This document shows, one piece after another, positions 1-10,425 of a DNA stretch of 33,523 nt. The notes beneath the pieces are model-generated. The model was not told the origin of the DNA and did no database searches. It saw only the letters and a program-made list of their open reading frames with translations. How positions within the stretch are numbered: position 1 is the stretch's first letter; every line of letters begins with the position of its first letter. The position numbers and the translations under genes were made by a program. Source of the DNA: Tetmemena sp. SeJ-2015 (lineage: Eukaryota > Ciliophora > Spirotrichea > Sporadotrichida > Oxytrichidae); NCBI GenBank assembly GCA_027382625.1, contig JAJKFJ010017789.1, positions 1 through 33,523 on the forward strand, read 5' to 3'.

Positions 1-259
1 CACTGTCCTCGGGGATAGTTGGTTGATTGCCTGGGCAATAGATTTAAAATTAATTGTAAAAGCCATAACTACAGCACTCATTTATAATTAATTCAGCCAA
101 CCAATCACTTTATTTTTACTAACGCCTGTCTTAATGTTGAACTTAGATATTATTACTACTACTTTGAATTGTTGAAACGATTTTTTTAAATATGGTGGGT
201 CCAACCTTTATTTAAGAGAATGAGTAGTCGTAGAATTTGTTATTAACTTTTATTTGTAG

Positions 260-827
260 TGACATAGTAAAGCATTTTGAAAGTGCACACCACAAGAAGA
301 ATTTGCATCGCTTCTTATACAGGACGAATGGCTTCAAACTAGGCCTTGATTTTGATAACTCTCTAGTACTGAAGAAAATTAGCCTTAAAAAGTAAACAAA
401 TAATGAAAGCTTGTAATAAAATGAGTTTAGGTATGCGGAAGTTGAAACTATTCATCATTTGCTTTTGAAAGAAAGGGAAATGGCTTAAGGCAATTCAAAG
501 CAAGAGGAATTGGGGGAAGAGGAGGAAGTTCTCTTTAAAAGGCTGGACGATCTCCATCAACTAGAGCATCAAAGAGCGCTTGAACCAAATTTCACATAAG
601 AAATGCAAATAACCAATCAGAAAACTCATTCTGAGATAAATTTAAAGGATGAGAGCAGAAACATTCAGCAAAAGCCTTAGTAGCAGCAACTTCGATAAAA
701 GCAATTCAACAAAAATTATCCTAAAGATAAAAACCATTAACAATAGAAAAATTAAGAGAAAAAACTGGAAATAAAACCTTATGCCTCCAAATTTTTGAAA
801 GCATATAACTTGTAAACATAAATGTGA
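260..827 (+). CDS. Unidentified protein, C-terminal part (ciliate code)
   Basis: With TAA/TAG as Gln the frame is open from just after a splice-acceptor-like TTTGTAG at 253-259 to a TGA at 825-827. It gives about 188 residues. The first part has a His-rich stretch (KHFESAHHKKNLHRF) that could be the tail of a zinc-binding motif, but the preceding cysteines are not in view. The middle is acidic (EELGEEEEVLF) and the end is Gln/Lys-rich and of low complexity. The 5' part is unresolved: 1-60 can be read on either strand and 60-252 is AT-rich, so an intron or IES lies there. It is convergent with the next gene. I do not recognise the family. Confidence 0.5.
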
Positions 828-1055
828 ATATATTTAGCAAATCTTCCATATCTTCAGATTTTTTAAAAGCTGATGTTCTATTTAAGAAATTAAATTACTT
901 TATAAAAGAATGAAAAACTATTTTCTCATTGACTTATTTAAATTCTCTGTTTATTTAATCTTCTTCAAAATAAATTCTTTTCCCAGTCAATTCTTGTTCT
1001 TTGCTTCTCACTTCTTGATGATAGCAATCCTTAACTGCCTGAATATTGAACTGAT

Positions 1056-4000
1056 TCATTGATTCTCGAAGTTGTAGGCTTTTAAAAGATGTTCTTGCCT
1101 CGCTCTTTATTATTCTTTTTCTGCAAAGTGGAAGACAAAATCTGCTCTATCTTGTCGCTCACTTTATCCTGGTTCACTTCTCTTGTGCTTTGATATCTAC
1201 TTCTCAAGTCCATAAAGATTCAAAGATTCTAAAGTAAATTATTTTTAATCCAAGGGGTTTCCAAGTGTGAAAGTGGCGAATTCTTGGAAGGAAGCATCCG
1301 CCTCACTCATCATTTCCTCTGGCTTAATAATTGAATCATCGAATCTAAAGTTCTTGTCATTTATAATTATGAACTCCTGCTGCAGCTCAGCTACTCCTGG
1401 GTATATTTCTTGTAATATCTCTATATTCCGATTCCTTTCTCTCTCTAAGACACTTTCATTGATCCTTGATGAGCTCTTGGCATAATTACTACTTTTCTCC
1501 TCTTCTTCCTCATAATACATTCTACCACTAGATCTTTCACTTTAACGAGATTTTTAGAATACATTGTCGGTCTGTATCGCTTGATTTATGAATCTTCGAG
1601 AGTTCTCTCTTTGCTTTTGCTCTTAATGCTCACTTTGTAATTTTTAGAGTTGCTGACTTATCTCAGAGTACTTTATTTTGAGCAGATCTTTTTCCATGTT
1701 TTAATGTGCTATAGTAAGTTTGGATTTCATCATCACTTCTTCGATAGTTGAAAGCTCGATGCGGAGATGATTAGCCTAGGCAGAGTATATCTACTTTTAA
1801 GAAATTAATTGCTCTTATATTACGATTAAAAAAGGGTAAGCTCATTTAGAGTTTAAGAATTCATATTGCAATAGATCGTCAACTTGTCTTTAAAGCAAAG
1901 AGCACCTCTTTTGAAGGTATACTGTATCCTCTGTTCCACTTAAACTTGAGAATAAATCCTGTTGACTTGTTAATTTAAGGACTTATGATTTTAGACTCTT
2001 GATTTCTTTTATAAGATCCATGTTTTTATCTGTGAGAGTTTTTATCTACGCTTAAAGATATTCTGTTTGCTTTGAGTTGTTTTAGCCTATTTTTGTGATT
2101 TCAGACTGAGCAGCTTTGAGTTCTTTCTGCTTTACTTCAAGATTAGTTTCTACATTGATGACTTCAGCAGATAATTTATCATTTTTGTGCTACAGTTTAG
2201 TAAAATCCTATTCTACTTTGTTAATACGTTCAAGCAAACTTTAGTTTTCATTAACCATACTTTCTTAAGAGCTCTTTTGTTACTCATTGAGTCTTTCTAA
2301 AGCTTAGACTTATTCCTCTAAGCCTTTCTATTCTTTAATATAAAGAAATAGATCTTCTATTTAAGAAGGCACATTTCATGCAAGCAGAGGTCATTTTCTC
2401 CAACTTATGACTCTACATCCTTCATACACTTTAGATTTTCCTTTCCCTTTATACTAGATACTTAGCTTTATGTTTGGTATTAGCTTTTCCTCTAATTAGT
2501 TCGATTGAAAATGTTACTGGAATATCGCATACTGCTCCTAGCTGAACACTAAGCATCTTCTTGCTTCCTTTTCGAAGTCTTAGAAATCATTGAGTTTCTT
2601 AATTCAAAGCCTGACTTGTCTTGGGAGCTAGATTCGTAGGGTGCAGATTACTATTACTATCTTTCATTAATCTGACTCTTGTCTGGAGAAGGTTAACCCA
2701 TTATAGATTCGCGGAAATGCCCTAGCTAGTCCATTTACTCCAAAGTTGCTTATAAATAGAAATTCAACAAAGGTAAGTTGGTCTCATTGAATTGTTAAAG
2801 TATTCAAAAGTCTCCCTCGGCAAATTATAGTCCCCTTCTTCATTTGCATGACAATCTTAGAGTCTTTAGTAATCATAAAACTGAGAATTTGAAAAAGCGC
2901 TCATCCTTGGAATGTCATTATCCCTGTCAGGGGCTTGTGCTTAATTCGAGTGGTAGTTAAATTCATCAAGCAAACTTGGCTATTTGTTTATAGAGTGAAG
3001 GGGATTTTACTGAATATCCTTCTAAGTTAGAGCATTGAAGTTAAGCTGCTAAGTCGATTCACTATTAAAGGTGATGCCCTGGTACATTATGTCGCTCTAT
3101 CTGGTCTGCAGAAATAAAGAAGCTAATTAGAAAATAGTAGAATGTTGACCTCTGTCATTTAGGTAAGACCCTCATCCTGATATTCGTCTGCTTCAAGTCC
3201 CATCAAATAAGACTCTCTACCTATATGGCCATGCAGAGGCTGCTTGAGTGAAAAGTCAAATTTAATGAGCCCAGTGTCTTTATCGTCCCCAAGACCGCCC
3301 ATTCCATTCAAAGACTCTAGCATACTTATCGTAGACTTGAGAGATTGAATTTGCTGCTGATAAGAAAGGTTCTGCTGCTGAATTTAAGCCTCAAAAGCAT
3401 AAAACTTGTCCTTATAACCTTCGTCTAAGTCTTTTCTGGATTGTTAAAGTTTTACTAAACTTAACTATCTCAATTTTAAATTAGACTGAAAATCTTTTAG
3501 TTTACTTGCTCTTTTAACTCTCGCTTTTTGTTCTTCTCTTCATTAAATAATAGCTCAAGCTAATTCATTTTAGAATTTACAGTCTCAATCAATATCTAAA
3601 AATATATTAATTATCTCAAGCGTTTGCTCTTTATCTTTGAGTTAAGTTAGAGTTTGGTTTAGTTTGTTTTGAAATTGACTTAACTATCTCTCAAGTATTT
3701 CCACTTCAGTTTCTTTTGAAGGGTAATCATCTGAATCTCTCCTTAAGTTAAAGTCTTGGAATTATTGAATTCTGGCTCTCTATTCCTGCAAAGTTTGATT
3801 CCTTTCCTCCAGCTTTAGTCTTAGTTCTTTGATCTATTCTATCTTCTCTCGCTCACTAGCTTTAAGCTGATATTATGAGTTATTGAGATGCAATAATTCA
3901 TTCATCATCTATTTTTGACTCGTAAAGAGCAAGATCTTATTCATGCTTGTCAATGAGCATGCTCATCTCCTGATCCTGGTATCTTCAAGATATATTCAGA

Positions 4001-4775
4001 GAATTGAATAATCATTATCCTTATGAATGGATTGAGCCACTTGGGCTGTAAGTTACTCATTTTAGAAGACAAGATTTTTCAGCTTGCGTTCATACTCATT
4101 TTCCTTCACTAGCTGTTCATATTCGAAGCTCCTCAGCTTCCTTTCTAAATTCTCGTTCTTAATCTATTCCTCATCGTACTTATATCCAAATCAGTTTTTA
4201 ATATAATGTGATGAAACCTTATTTAACGCCACAATATACTTGAGCTCAACAAAGTGCTGATCTTGGAATTGCTTGATATTGAGGAAGGTATTTGAAGATA
4301 TAACAGACAGCTCCTTCTTATGGCCTTGACTATTTTTAGCCTCAAATGTACTTGAAAATTGTCCCAAGTCCTCCTCCCCACTGAAACTTTAATCAGCCTG
4401 CCCATTTGGATGATATTCAAAGCTGGCTCTTTGCAATTAGGGAGCTCTTGTGTCTTGGTTATTACCGTTTCTAAGATCTTAAGTCTTGGTGTTAAGGGGA
4501 TGCAGGGGGTTTTGCTAAATTTCATAAGACTGGTTGCCCATGCTTATAGTCATAGATCCTCTTTCCTAATAATTGGAGAGGTCATTTTAATCATCACTCT
4601 ATTTTTAGATTTGTGAATTGTCAATCTCTGAATTCGACAAGCAATCGGAATCATCGCCAAACTCTAAAAAATTAGAAAGCAAAAATAATTAACTTGTTTA
4701 AAAAGGAGCCGCCTAATTTTCCAAATCTTGAAGTTTACTAATTTGGAGCAGAGCGATCATCGTATTTAGAAACAT
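1056..4775 (-). CDS. Large Gln-rich coiled-coil protein (MDSs of one gene)
   Basis: The frame starts at an ATG at 4775 (a second in-frame ATG is at 4760) and reaches a TGA at 1056-1058. Eight IESs and one intron-like element must be removed; all but the last have matching pointers. The product is about 1,130 residues. The N-terminal 170 residues are polar and unstructured. Long heptad-rich, Glu/Lys/Gln-rich coiled coils follow, then a non-helical middle part with Gly/Asp motifs, a second coiled coil, and an acidic tail containing YYEEEEEEK. About one Gln in two uses TAA or TAG. No catalytic motif is visible; a cytoskeletal or basal-body scaffold is possible but is inference. A repeat GAATCA-AT-GAATCA at 1052-1065 overlaps the stop. 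If it is an 8-bp IES, the frame stays open far beyond and the true end lies further left. Confidence 0.75.
1787..1852 (-). other. IES, 66 bp, pointer ACTCT
   Basis: Direct repeats lie at 1782-1786 and 1848-1852. The insert carries an in-frame TGA. Removing 66 bp (22 codons) joins EFLNS to AQANHLR in frame. Confidence 0.75.
2377..2396 (-). other. IES, 20 bp, pointer AAATG
   Basis: Repeats lie at 2372-2376 and 2392-2396. Excision shifts the frame into the second coiled coil (VGEN joined to VPSQIEDLF). Confidence 0.7.
2749..2780 (-). other. IES, 32 bp, pointer CAACTT
   Basis: Repeats lie at 2743-2748 and 2775-2780. Without excision the frame ends at a TGA. After excision SMRPT continues into LEQMDQLG. 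Confidence 0.75.
3106..3149 (-). other. Candidate 44-bp intron (GTCAAC...TTTCTGCAG)
   Basis: The frame changes here, no suitable pointer pair was found, and a GT...AG removal in phase 0 restores it (MTE joined to TRQSDIM). The donor GTCAAC is weak, while the acceptor TTTCTGCAG is good. Confidence 0.45.
3457..3506 (-). other. IES, 50 bp, pointer AGTAAA
   Basis: Repeats lie at 3451-3456 and 3501-3506. Excision joins KEQV to KLQQSRKD inside the coiled coil. Confidence 0.75.
3589..3619 (-). other. IES, 31 bp, pointer TTGAGA
   Basis: Repeats lie at 3583-3588 and 3614-3619. The insert is very AT-rich and leads to a TGA. Excision joins EQTLE to TVNSKMNQ. Confidence 0.8.
3900..3903 (-). other. Candidate 4-bp IES (tandem GAAT-GAAT)
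   Basis: Read straight through, the frame stops at TGA after ESKIDDE. Removing one copy of the tandem GAAT (3896-3903) continues it as LLHLNNSQ and on through a long coiled coil. Confidence 0.5.
3978..4021 (-). other. IES, 44 bp, pointer AGGAT
   Basis: Repeats lie at 3973-3977 and 4017-4021. The insert holds an in-frame TGA. Excision joins SIHKD to QEMSMLID. Confidence 0.8.
4184..4222 (-). other. IES, 39 bp, pointer ATAAG
   Basis: Repeats lie at 4179-4183 and 4218-4222. Exactly 13 codons including a TGA are removed, joining IVALNK to YDEEQIK. Confidence 0.8.
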
Positions 4776-5453
4776 TAAATAGATCTAAATTAGTTTAATT
4801 TTAAAAATAATTTTCGATAGGGATAATTTCAGACATAATAAATTATAATTCACCATGGCCAATTTAAAATAATTTAAGGTAATCACTTTAAATACTTCAA
4901 ATTTATTTTTAATTTTCGTATTGAGATTCTTCTTCACTGAATATAAATAACTCTCTCTTATGATTCCCTATTTCCTTTTCTTCGCATAGCTTTTAAGAAA
5001 TGATTTATTGTGTATTAGATTATTCTATATTGATATGGTTGTTGACTTAATTCTCTTGAAAACTCTATCGTAGTGAAAAGATCCCCTCATCATCTTAATT
5101 TTTGTGTGTCTATTCAATCTCATAATAATCAGATAATTTTCTACTCTCCCATTGGGAAACTGATTCTTGATGGTTTAAGATCCCATTAGTATTTTCAAAT
5201 TATGGCTTGGCTTAATTCAAGATGTCATCTTCAAGTTAAAAGTATTCTGTTTAAATAGGAGAGCTTTAAAACCTCTCTTCTTCATTTACATTCATTGTTA
5301 GCAAAACCTTCTTTAATTATAAGTGATTAATTTACCAAATTACTTTAATTACAACAAATCGAGCCATAAAATTACATCGTATTCGCATTTTATGATGATG
5401 ATGATTTTGGAAAAGAGAGTGCAAGTTTTATATAAATTGTTTGAGAATAAAAC
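4776..5453. other. AT-rich divergent spacer
   Basis: No convincing coding stretch is seen on either strand. It separates two divergent genes, so it should hold both upstream regions and the ends of two somatic chromosomes. A short GAT repeat lies near 5393-5405. Confidence 0.5.
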
Positions 5454-8400
5454 ATGAACACATCAACAGTATAAAGTGTATCGGGGGATCACAACAACGT
5501 CAATAAATCCATCTTCAACTCTATTATAGATATATTGGTTCATCAAAATATTTTTTTGAATAAAAATACTCAAGTAGACTGAACTAGTACCAGAATCAAT
5601 TTCCCCTACCAATTGAGTTTGCAATAGCAAGCAAGCAGCAATTACTGATGCAGAGTAAACTGGGATTGAACACAGTCTACAAAGAGATATCAGCCTTCAA
5701 AAAGAAGAGAACTATCTAGCAGGAACTCATCACAGACTAATAACTTATAACTCAAACTCAGAGTCAAAATTACCAACAGACACAGATGAGCAAGGTATCA
5801 CCGCCCAAATTGCAAGCTTTGAGAGCTAGTGCAAATGCTACGCAAAGGGATAGAAGTAGCTCAACATCACCTAGAGATAAAGAAATGGCGAAAATCAAGA
5901 AGCCTCTGCTGTAAAATGTCAATGTATAGCAGTAGCAGCAGTTTCACTCTGCAAGACAAACTTAAAACTATCTACCAAATTTAATATTCTTAACTCAGTA
6001 AATAGGAGTCAAATGGTAAGCCCCAAACCTCTAACCAGACTAAAGCAATCTCGCTTTGAGCTCTTTCAGAAATCTATTACTAATTTAATTTTATCAAGGT
6101 AATGAGAGGAAGATAGTTGCAACTATTAAGGGATCGCAGTTGAGTCCTTTAATTAGGAATTAGCATAATATGAAAAGAAAGCATCAAAGAAATCATTCCC
6201 AAATTGTTGAAAATCATAACCCTTAGCTATACTATATTTTATGGATGTATTTAAATAATAGCTTGAAATGCATGCTGGCTTTATTGAAAGTCAGGAAGTA
6301 AATTTAATTGACCAGTAGAAGAAAACACTGATAGAAAGGAATTTAGAAAGAATCATTGAGTTGCCAAATCCTATTACAATTACATAAATTTAATTAATGA
6401 ACCTATTAGGTTAGAGCAAGGAAAAGGGGAGTACATTTAAAAGCCAAGAGTGATAACGAATGTAATAATTCTCAATAGTCCAGAGCTCAAGGCCATGATG
6501 AACGGCATTCCAATTAAAAATTTTCAGAACTTGAAAAAGGGCTTGCAAGTTGGAGTCCCTTAAGACCATATCTCTTTTCCAACGATAAAGCGTTAGAGCT
6601 AATTTACAGATCAGCATTCAGATATTTATAGCTTCAGTTAGCCTTTTAGATTGAGTAGATAATATAAGTGACTTAAAATTTACTTTTAACTTTCCTTGAG
6701 GAAAATTCTCCCACTAAGTTCGGGCTTTTGAACCCTTCAAACGGTATAAAGCCTTATTTTGACACTTAGGAAGACCAGAGTTAATCTGTAACACCTGGAT
6801 TACCTAAAGAGATCAGGGAGATCAACAAACAGAGTGAACTTGAAAGATTCAAAGATTAAAGACACAGCAAGAAATATAAGTACCCTATGAAATCAGTGCA
6901 AGAATAGCAACTCTCAGAGGGTGTCATGGATCAAAGTAAGAGAATGCTGAGTGAGATTAATGAAAGGAAGAATGATTTTGCAACCGGAGGAGGATAAGAG
7001 TATCAGTTCTTTAAAGGGAACTACAGAGCTTTCATATTATAGATGTGAAGTTAAAATTTGTAATAGAGCCCATACTTAGGGAAGCAACTATGACACTCTA
7101 AATCAGATGGAAGGGGGTTAAGGTCTCGGAATGAAAAGTCAATTGAATTCAGGAGGCTTTGGAATAACTGGAATCAAGCCTCCTTACTCTATACATGCAA
7201 ATAGCAACGTACTCATGAGTAAGAAGAGCATTTATGGTAAGGCTGTAGATTTGACTAGCAGTCAAGGTAATAACAACTCTATGACCGATCAAATCAACAA
7301 TAGCAAGATCAAAGTACAGACTTATCCTGAGGAAGGGAATTTCAACTCAGCTCGAAAGATGGGCTCTTCAATAAATTAAGGCCAAGGAGGAGTGAGGAAA
7401 TCTGAAGAATACCAAGAGGATGAAGATGATGAGGAAGATGAGGTGAGTCACTTTGCGAGACATAAGCAAAAGTTCAATCACTAGAAATCTCTAAAGACAC
7501 CTTAAATTGAGGGTGCAAAGAAATCCGCTGCAGCTGATGATGTTAACCTAATGGAGCTATAGAAGATAAATGAATCTTCTACGGTTCATGAGCAGAATCA
7601 GATTCAATATACAACTCACTCTAGCATTTGGAATGCTTAACAAGCTTCCTTCCATGAGTCTAATAATTTTCAAGATGTGATGAGACAGACTCCTATTAAA
7701 CTGCAACCTTCAATGCAAGAATCAAGAACGAAGGTGCCTTCTCCTTATTTTTTGAGAGACAATGAAGAGATTTTAGCCGCCCAAGGTTAAAATATGAGCA
7801 GAACTAACGTCAATAATACACATAGACGCTACAATTCTTCAGATCTGAAAGACAAGAGTGAGCTTCCAACTGAGGATGAAGTGATGGATAGGATATATGA
7901 GGCCATGTTTTAAAAGCATGATTTCTTAGGGATTAAGAAAGGCTTACCCTACAAGAAATTCAAGCATCATACTTTAAAGGAACTCAACTATAATGACGAT
8001 CCTCAAAGTGATCTTTAAGAGGTCAGATATTGAGAAATTCAAATACTAATAAGACCCTACAAATTAACTCATCCCTTTTTAAGTATAATGGAGCTTGATA
8101 AATGCTCTTAAGAACCAGAAGTATATAAAATTTGTACAAGATAAGCTGAACAAGTCTATTGATGATTATCCGATATCTTAAGATAGAAAGATTGGGAAAA
8201 CTAAGAAAACCCAGTTGATAAATATAAATCACGCAGCTCAGTTGCAGATTGAAGGGAATAGTGTGTCAGTTATGGAAAGCGCTTTGGATGTGAATTATTA
8301 GCCAGGCCCCTTGAGAGGTATAGGTGGATCGATACTGGAAACAACTATACGGCATTTTGAATTCAATAGACTTAATGATGCGCTTCAGTTTAAGCCAATT

Positions 8401-9665
8401 AGGAAAGAGCAGCTTTTCATCTTTTATTCATTTTGCTTTTCAGAAAAAATAACGAGATGCTGGTAAACATAAATAAACAGCTTGATAACTCAGAGGAGTA
8501 ATCTTCTTGAATTAAGTTTATTATATTTCGCTAGAATATAGATAAAGCTTATCTTTTTAAGTTTACCAAAGAAATCACGAGACCTTAGTCTTACATCTCT
8601 AAAACAAGAATGCAAACTCTACATTTGATGAAGACCGCTTTTAGCAAACCAATAACACGACTATAGTCTTCGATGGATTTAGAGCCTCGGAAGATAATCA
8701 CCAACTCAAGCCTACTTTAAACACTCAGCAGCTTCATTAGAATCAATCTAAAGAGCAAGCTCATAGCACCATCGGTTCTAGAATGCGCTCTCAAGGGGAT
8801 GATAAGCTGCCTCTTCCCTCTCAAATCAAGAACACAAGCACAATCGACCCACAACTTTAATCTCAGGATCAGTGGTAGGTGAATTAGTAAAGAAACAGCT
8901 TGGTTAGAAATCCTAAGCTTGAGAAACAGAGAATGAAGTCGATTGAAATTATGCTTCCTATTAACAATAAACACAAGACTATCTATTCGGTGTCCACTCT
9001 AAATAACATAAGCATACAAGAATAAAGAAAAGTTACAACTAAGAGGCCCAAACCAGAACAGAGGTCTATTGCAGTCAACCTAGATTCTGAAATGTGAAGA
9101 GAGAAAGAGAGAGATAGTAATTTAAATTTGGTTATTAATTTCTTTCTTTCTTCCTTCTTTTGAGTCTTATAAATTATCATATCATATTTCAAGTGGCTCA
9201 ATTCACGAGTAAATTTCCAACACAAAACAAAATCAGCTCATATTAATCAAAGTTTATTCGAAATTATTAATTTCTAATTTATTGCTCATAGTAGTCTAGC
9301 CATGAAAATCTAGATTCTCAGTCTCTTTAGTAAGTGATTGAGGATCTAGAGCAAAGAGTGCAAGAACTTGAGTTTGCAAATGAAAATATCCAATAGAAAG
9401 CCTTGGAGGATAGAAGGTACAAGATGGAATGTAGATTACTATTATTCAGAGTCAAAAATTGAGAAACTTAAGCACAAAAACTAGAAAATCAAAGATGAAA
9501 AGTCTAGGGCAGAGGCCAGGCTGACCCAGCAATAAGAGTTCTAAGAAGAAATTATTAAGGAGCTATAAGACACAGAGGCTCAGCTTAAAGCTAGGAATTA
9601 TTTATTTTTCTAGGTAACTTTATTTTCTCTTAAATAAAGTGAAGCGGAAGAGAGAGAGAGAGTGA
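5454..9665 (+). CDS. Long Gln/Ser-rich protein with C-terminal coiled coil
   Basis: The start is the ATG at 5454 (MNTSTVQSVSG). Coding stretches continue with ciliate code through about 9 frame changes to a TGA at 9663-9665. The product is roughly 1,200 residues of mostly low-complexity Gln/Asn/Ser/Lys sequence, with an acidic run near 7420-7445 (EDEDDEEDE). The last 110 residues form a charged coiled coil (from IEDLEQRVQELEF) that ends in a basic tail (KVKRKRERE). Joins at 5547-5599, 9089-9318, 9421-9439 and 9596-9614 were resolved. The junctions near 6240, 6440, 7050, 8030, 8440, 8520 and 8720 were seen only as frame changes. No known domain was recognised. That this is one gene rather than two rests on the 9-bp pointer at 9080/9310. 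Confidence 0.6.
5547..5599 (+). other. IES, 53 bp, pointer ATCAA
   Basis: Repeats lie at 5542-5546 and 5595-5599. The insert carries a TGA. Excision joins IDILVHQ to FPLPIEFA. Confidence 0.75.
9089..9318 (+). other. IES, 230 bp, pointer CTAGATTCT
   Basis: The 9-bp repeat lies at 9080-9088 and 9310-9318. Excision removes a TGA at 9095-9097 and about 200 bp of non-coding AT-rich DNA, joining AVNLDS to QSLQQVIEDL in frame. It is the longest insert resolved here. Confidence 0.8.
9421..9439 (+). other. Candidate IES, 19 bp, pointer TAC
   Basis: Repeats lie at 9418-9420 and 9437-9439. Excision restores the coiled-coil frame (EDRRY to YYSESKIEK). The 3-bp pointer makes the exact boundary uncertain. 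Confidence 0.5.
9596..9614 (+). other. IES, 19 bp, pointer CTAGG
   Basis: Repeats lie at 9591-9595 and 9610-9614. Excision leads to a nearby TGA with a basic C-terminus. Confidence 0.6.
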
Positions 9666-9685
9666 GTAAAATTAGTAGTTGTCAG

Positions 9686-10212
9686 GCACTTACAAGTTAA
9701 GGACTTTGAGATCGTAGTCTTTAGGGTAGTTGCAGTATCTGCACCAGCTTATGTGTTTTTCTTGTAAATTCTATATCTAAAAGACACTCTTTTAGCCATG
9801 CCTCTCTTCGTCCCATTTCTTTATGAGGTTGAATTTTACCATACGATCTTATGAGTTTAAATATTTTTTTTATGAGAGTGTATTTTTCATAATTAAGTTT
9901 TGTAAAACTTCAGGCCTCAATTCATAATCTTAGCTCACTCTTTCATGTAGCTAAACTACTATGAGTATATTGATTAATTTTTAACTAATTAAATAGTTTT
10001 ACTTGATATAGGTCTAGAGAGAGTGCACTTTATTTATGTCTTTTTCAATGATTGCTTTGAGTCTTTCTAAATGACTCTTGCTGTGCAGGTGCTATTTGAA
10101 ATATTACTAAGGCACATGTATTTTGCAAACACCTTAGCAAGTTAATTGCTCGCTCATTATCAATTATTTTTATCTTTTTCTTATCTACCCTCATATTCTA
10201 GAAATAACTCAT
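9686..10212 (-). CDS. Small unidentified protein, N-terminal MDSs
   Basis: The start is the ATG at 10212 (MSYFQNMRVDKKK). After a 40-bp IES at 10088-10127 the frame runs on to about 9690, giving about 160 residues. The protein is Lys/Asn/Gln-rich, with a Cys pair near the end (SWCRYCNYPKD) that might bind metal. The frame does not stop before it would run into the end of the preceding plus-strand gene, so the last MDS must lie elsewhere. The plus-strand stretch at 10288-10386 is the best candidate (see the separate entry). The family is not recognised. Confidence 0.55.
10088..10127 (-). other. IES, 40 bp, pointer TGCA
   Basis: Repeats lie at 10084-10087 and 10124-10127. Excision joins NLLRCL to HSKSHLERLK. 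Confidence 0.65.
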
Positions 10213-10287
10213 AATGAAAGGTTTTGTAAATGATTGATTGAATTCATCAATTTTCAAGTTTCGTGCTAAGAAGCAAGAGCAGAGGAG

Positions 10288-10386
10288 GTGCCAAGGACAA
10301 CTCAAGATATATAACCTCAGAAGTAAAGCCTTTCCTTATCATCAAGCTTGAAGTTGGTAAGTGCACTTTGTAATTCGACTAATTGA
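10288..10386 (+). CDS. Possible inverted last MDS of the 9686-10212 gene
   Basis: Two inverted pointer pairs are possible. GTGCC (minus strand near 9685-9689, plus strand 10288-10292) joins in frame and stops at a TGA at 10384-10386, before the end of the next gene. GTAAGTGC (9686-9693 minus, 10357-10364 plus) also joins in frame but stops at 10457-10459, overlapping that gene by about 30 bp. GTAAGT is also the usual donor site here, so the longer match may be chance. More than one plus-strand frame is open in this stretch. Confidence 0.35.
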
Positions 10387-10425
10387 AAGTTAAGCAATAC
10401 AAAATGTGATAATGTCTTCTAAAAT

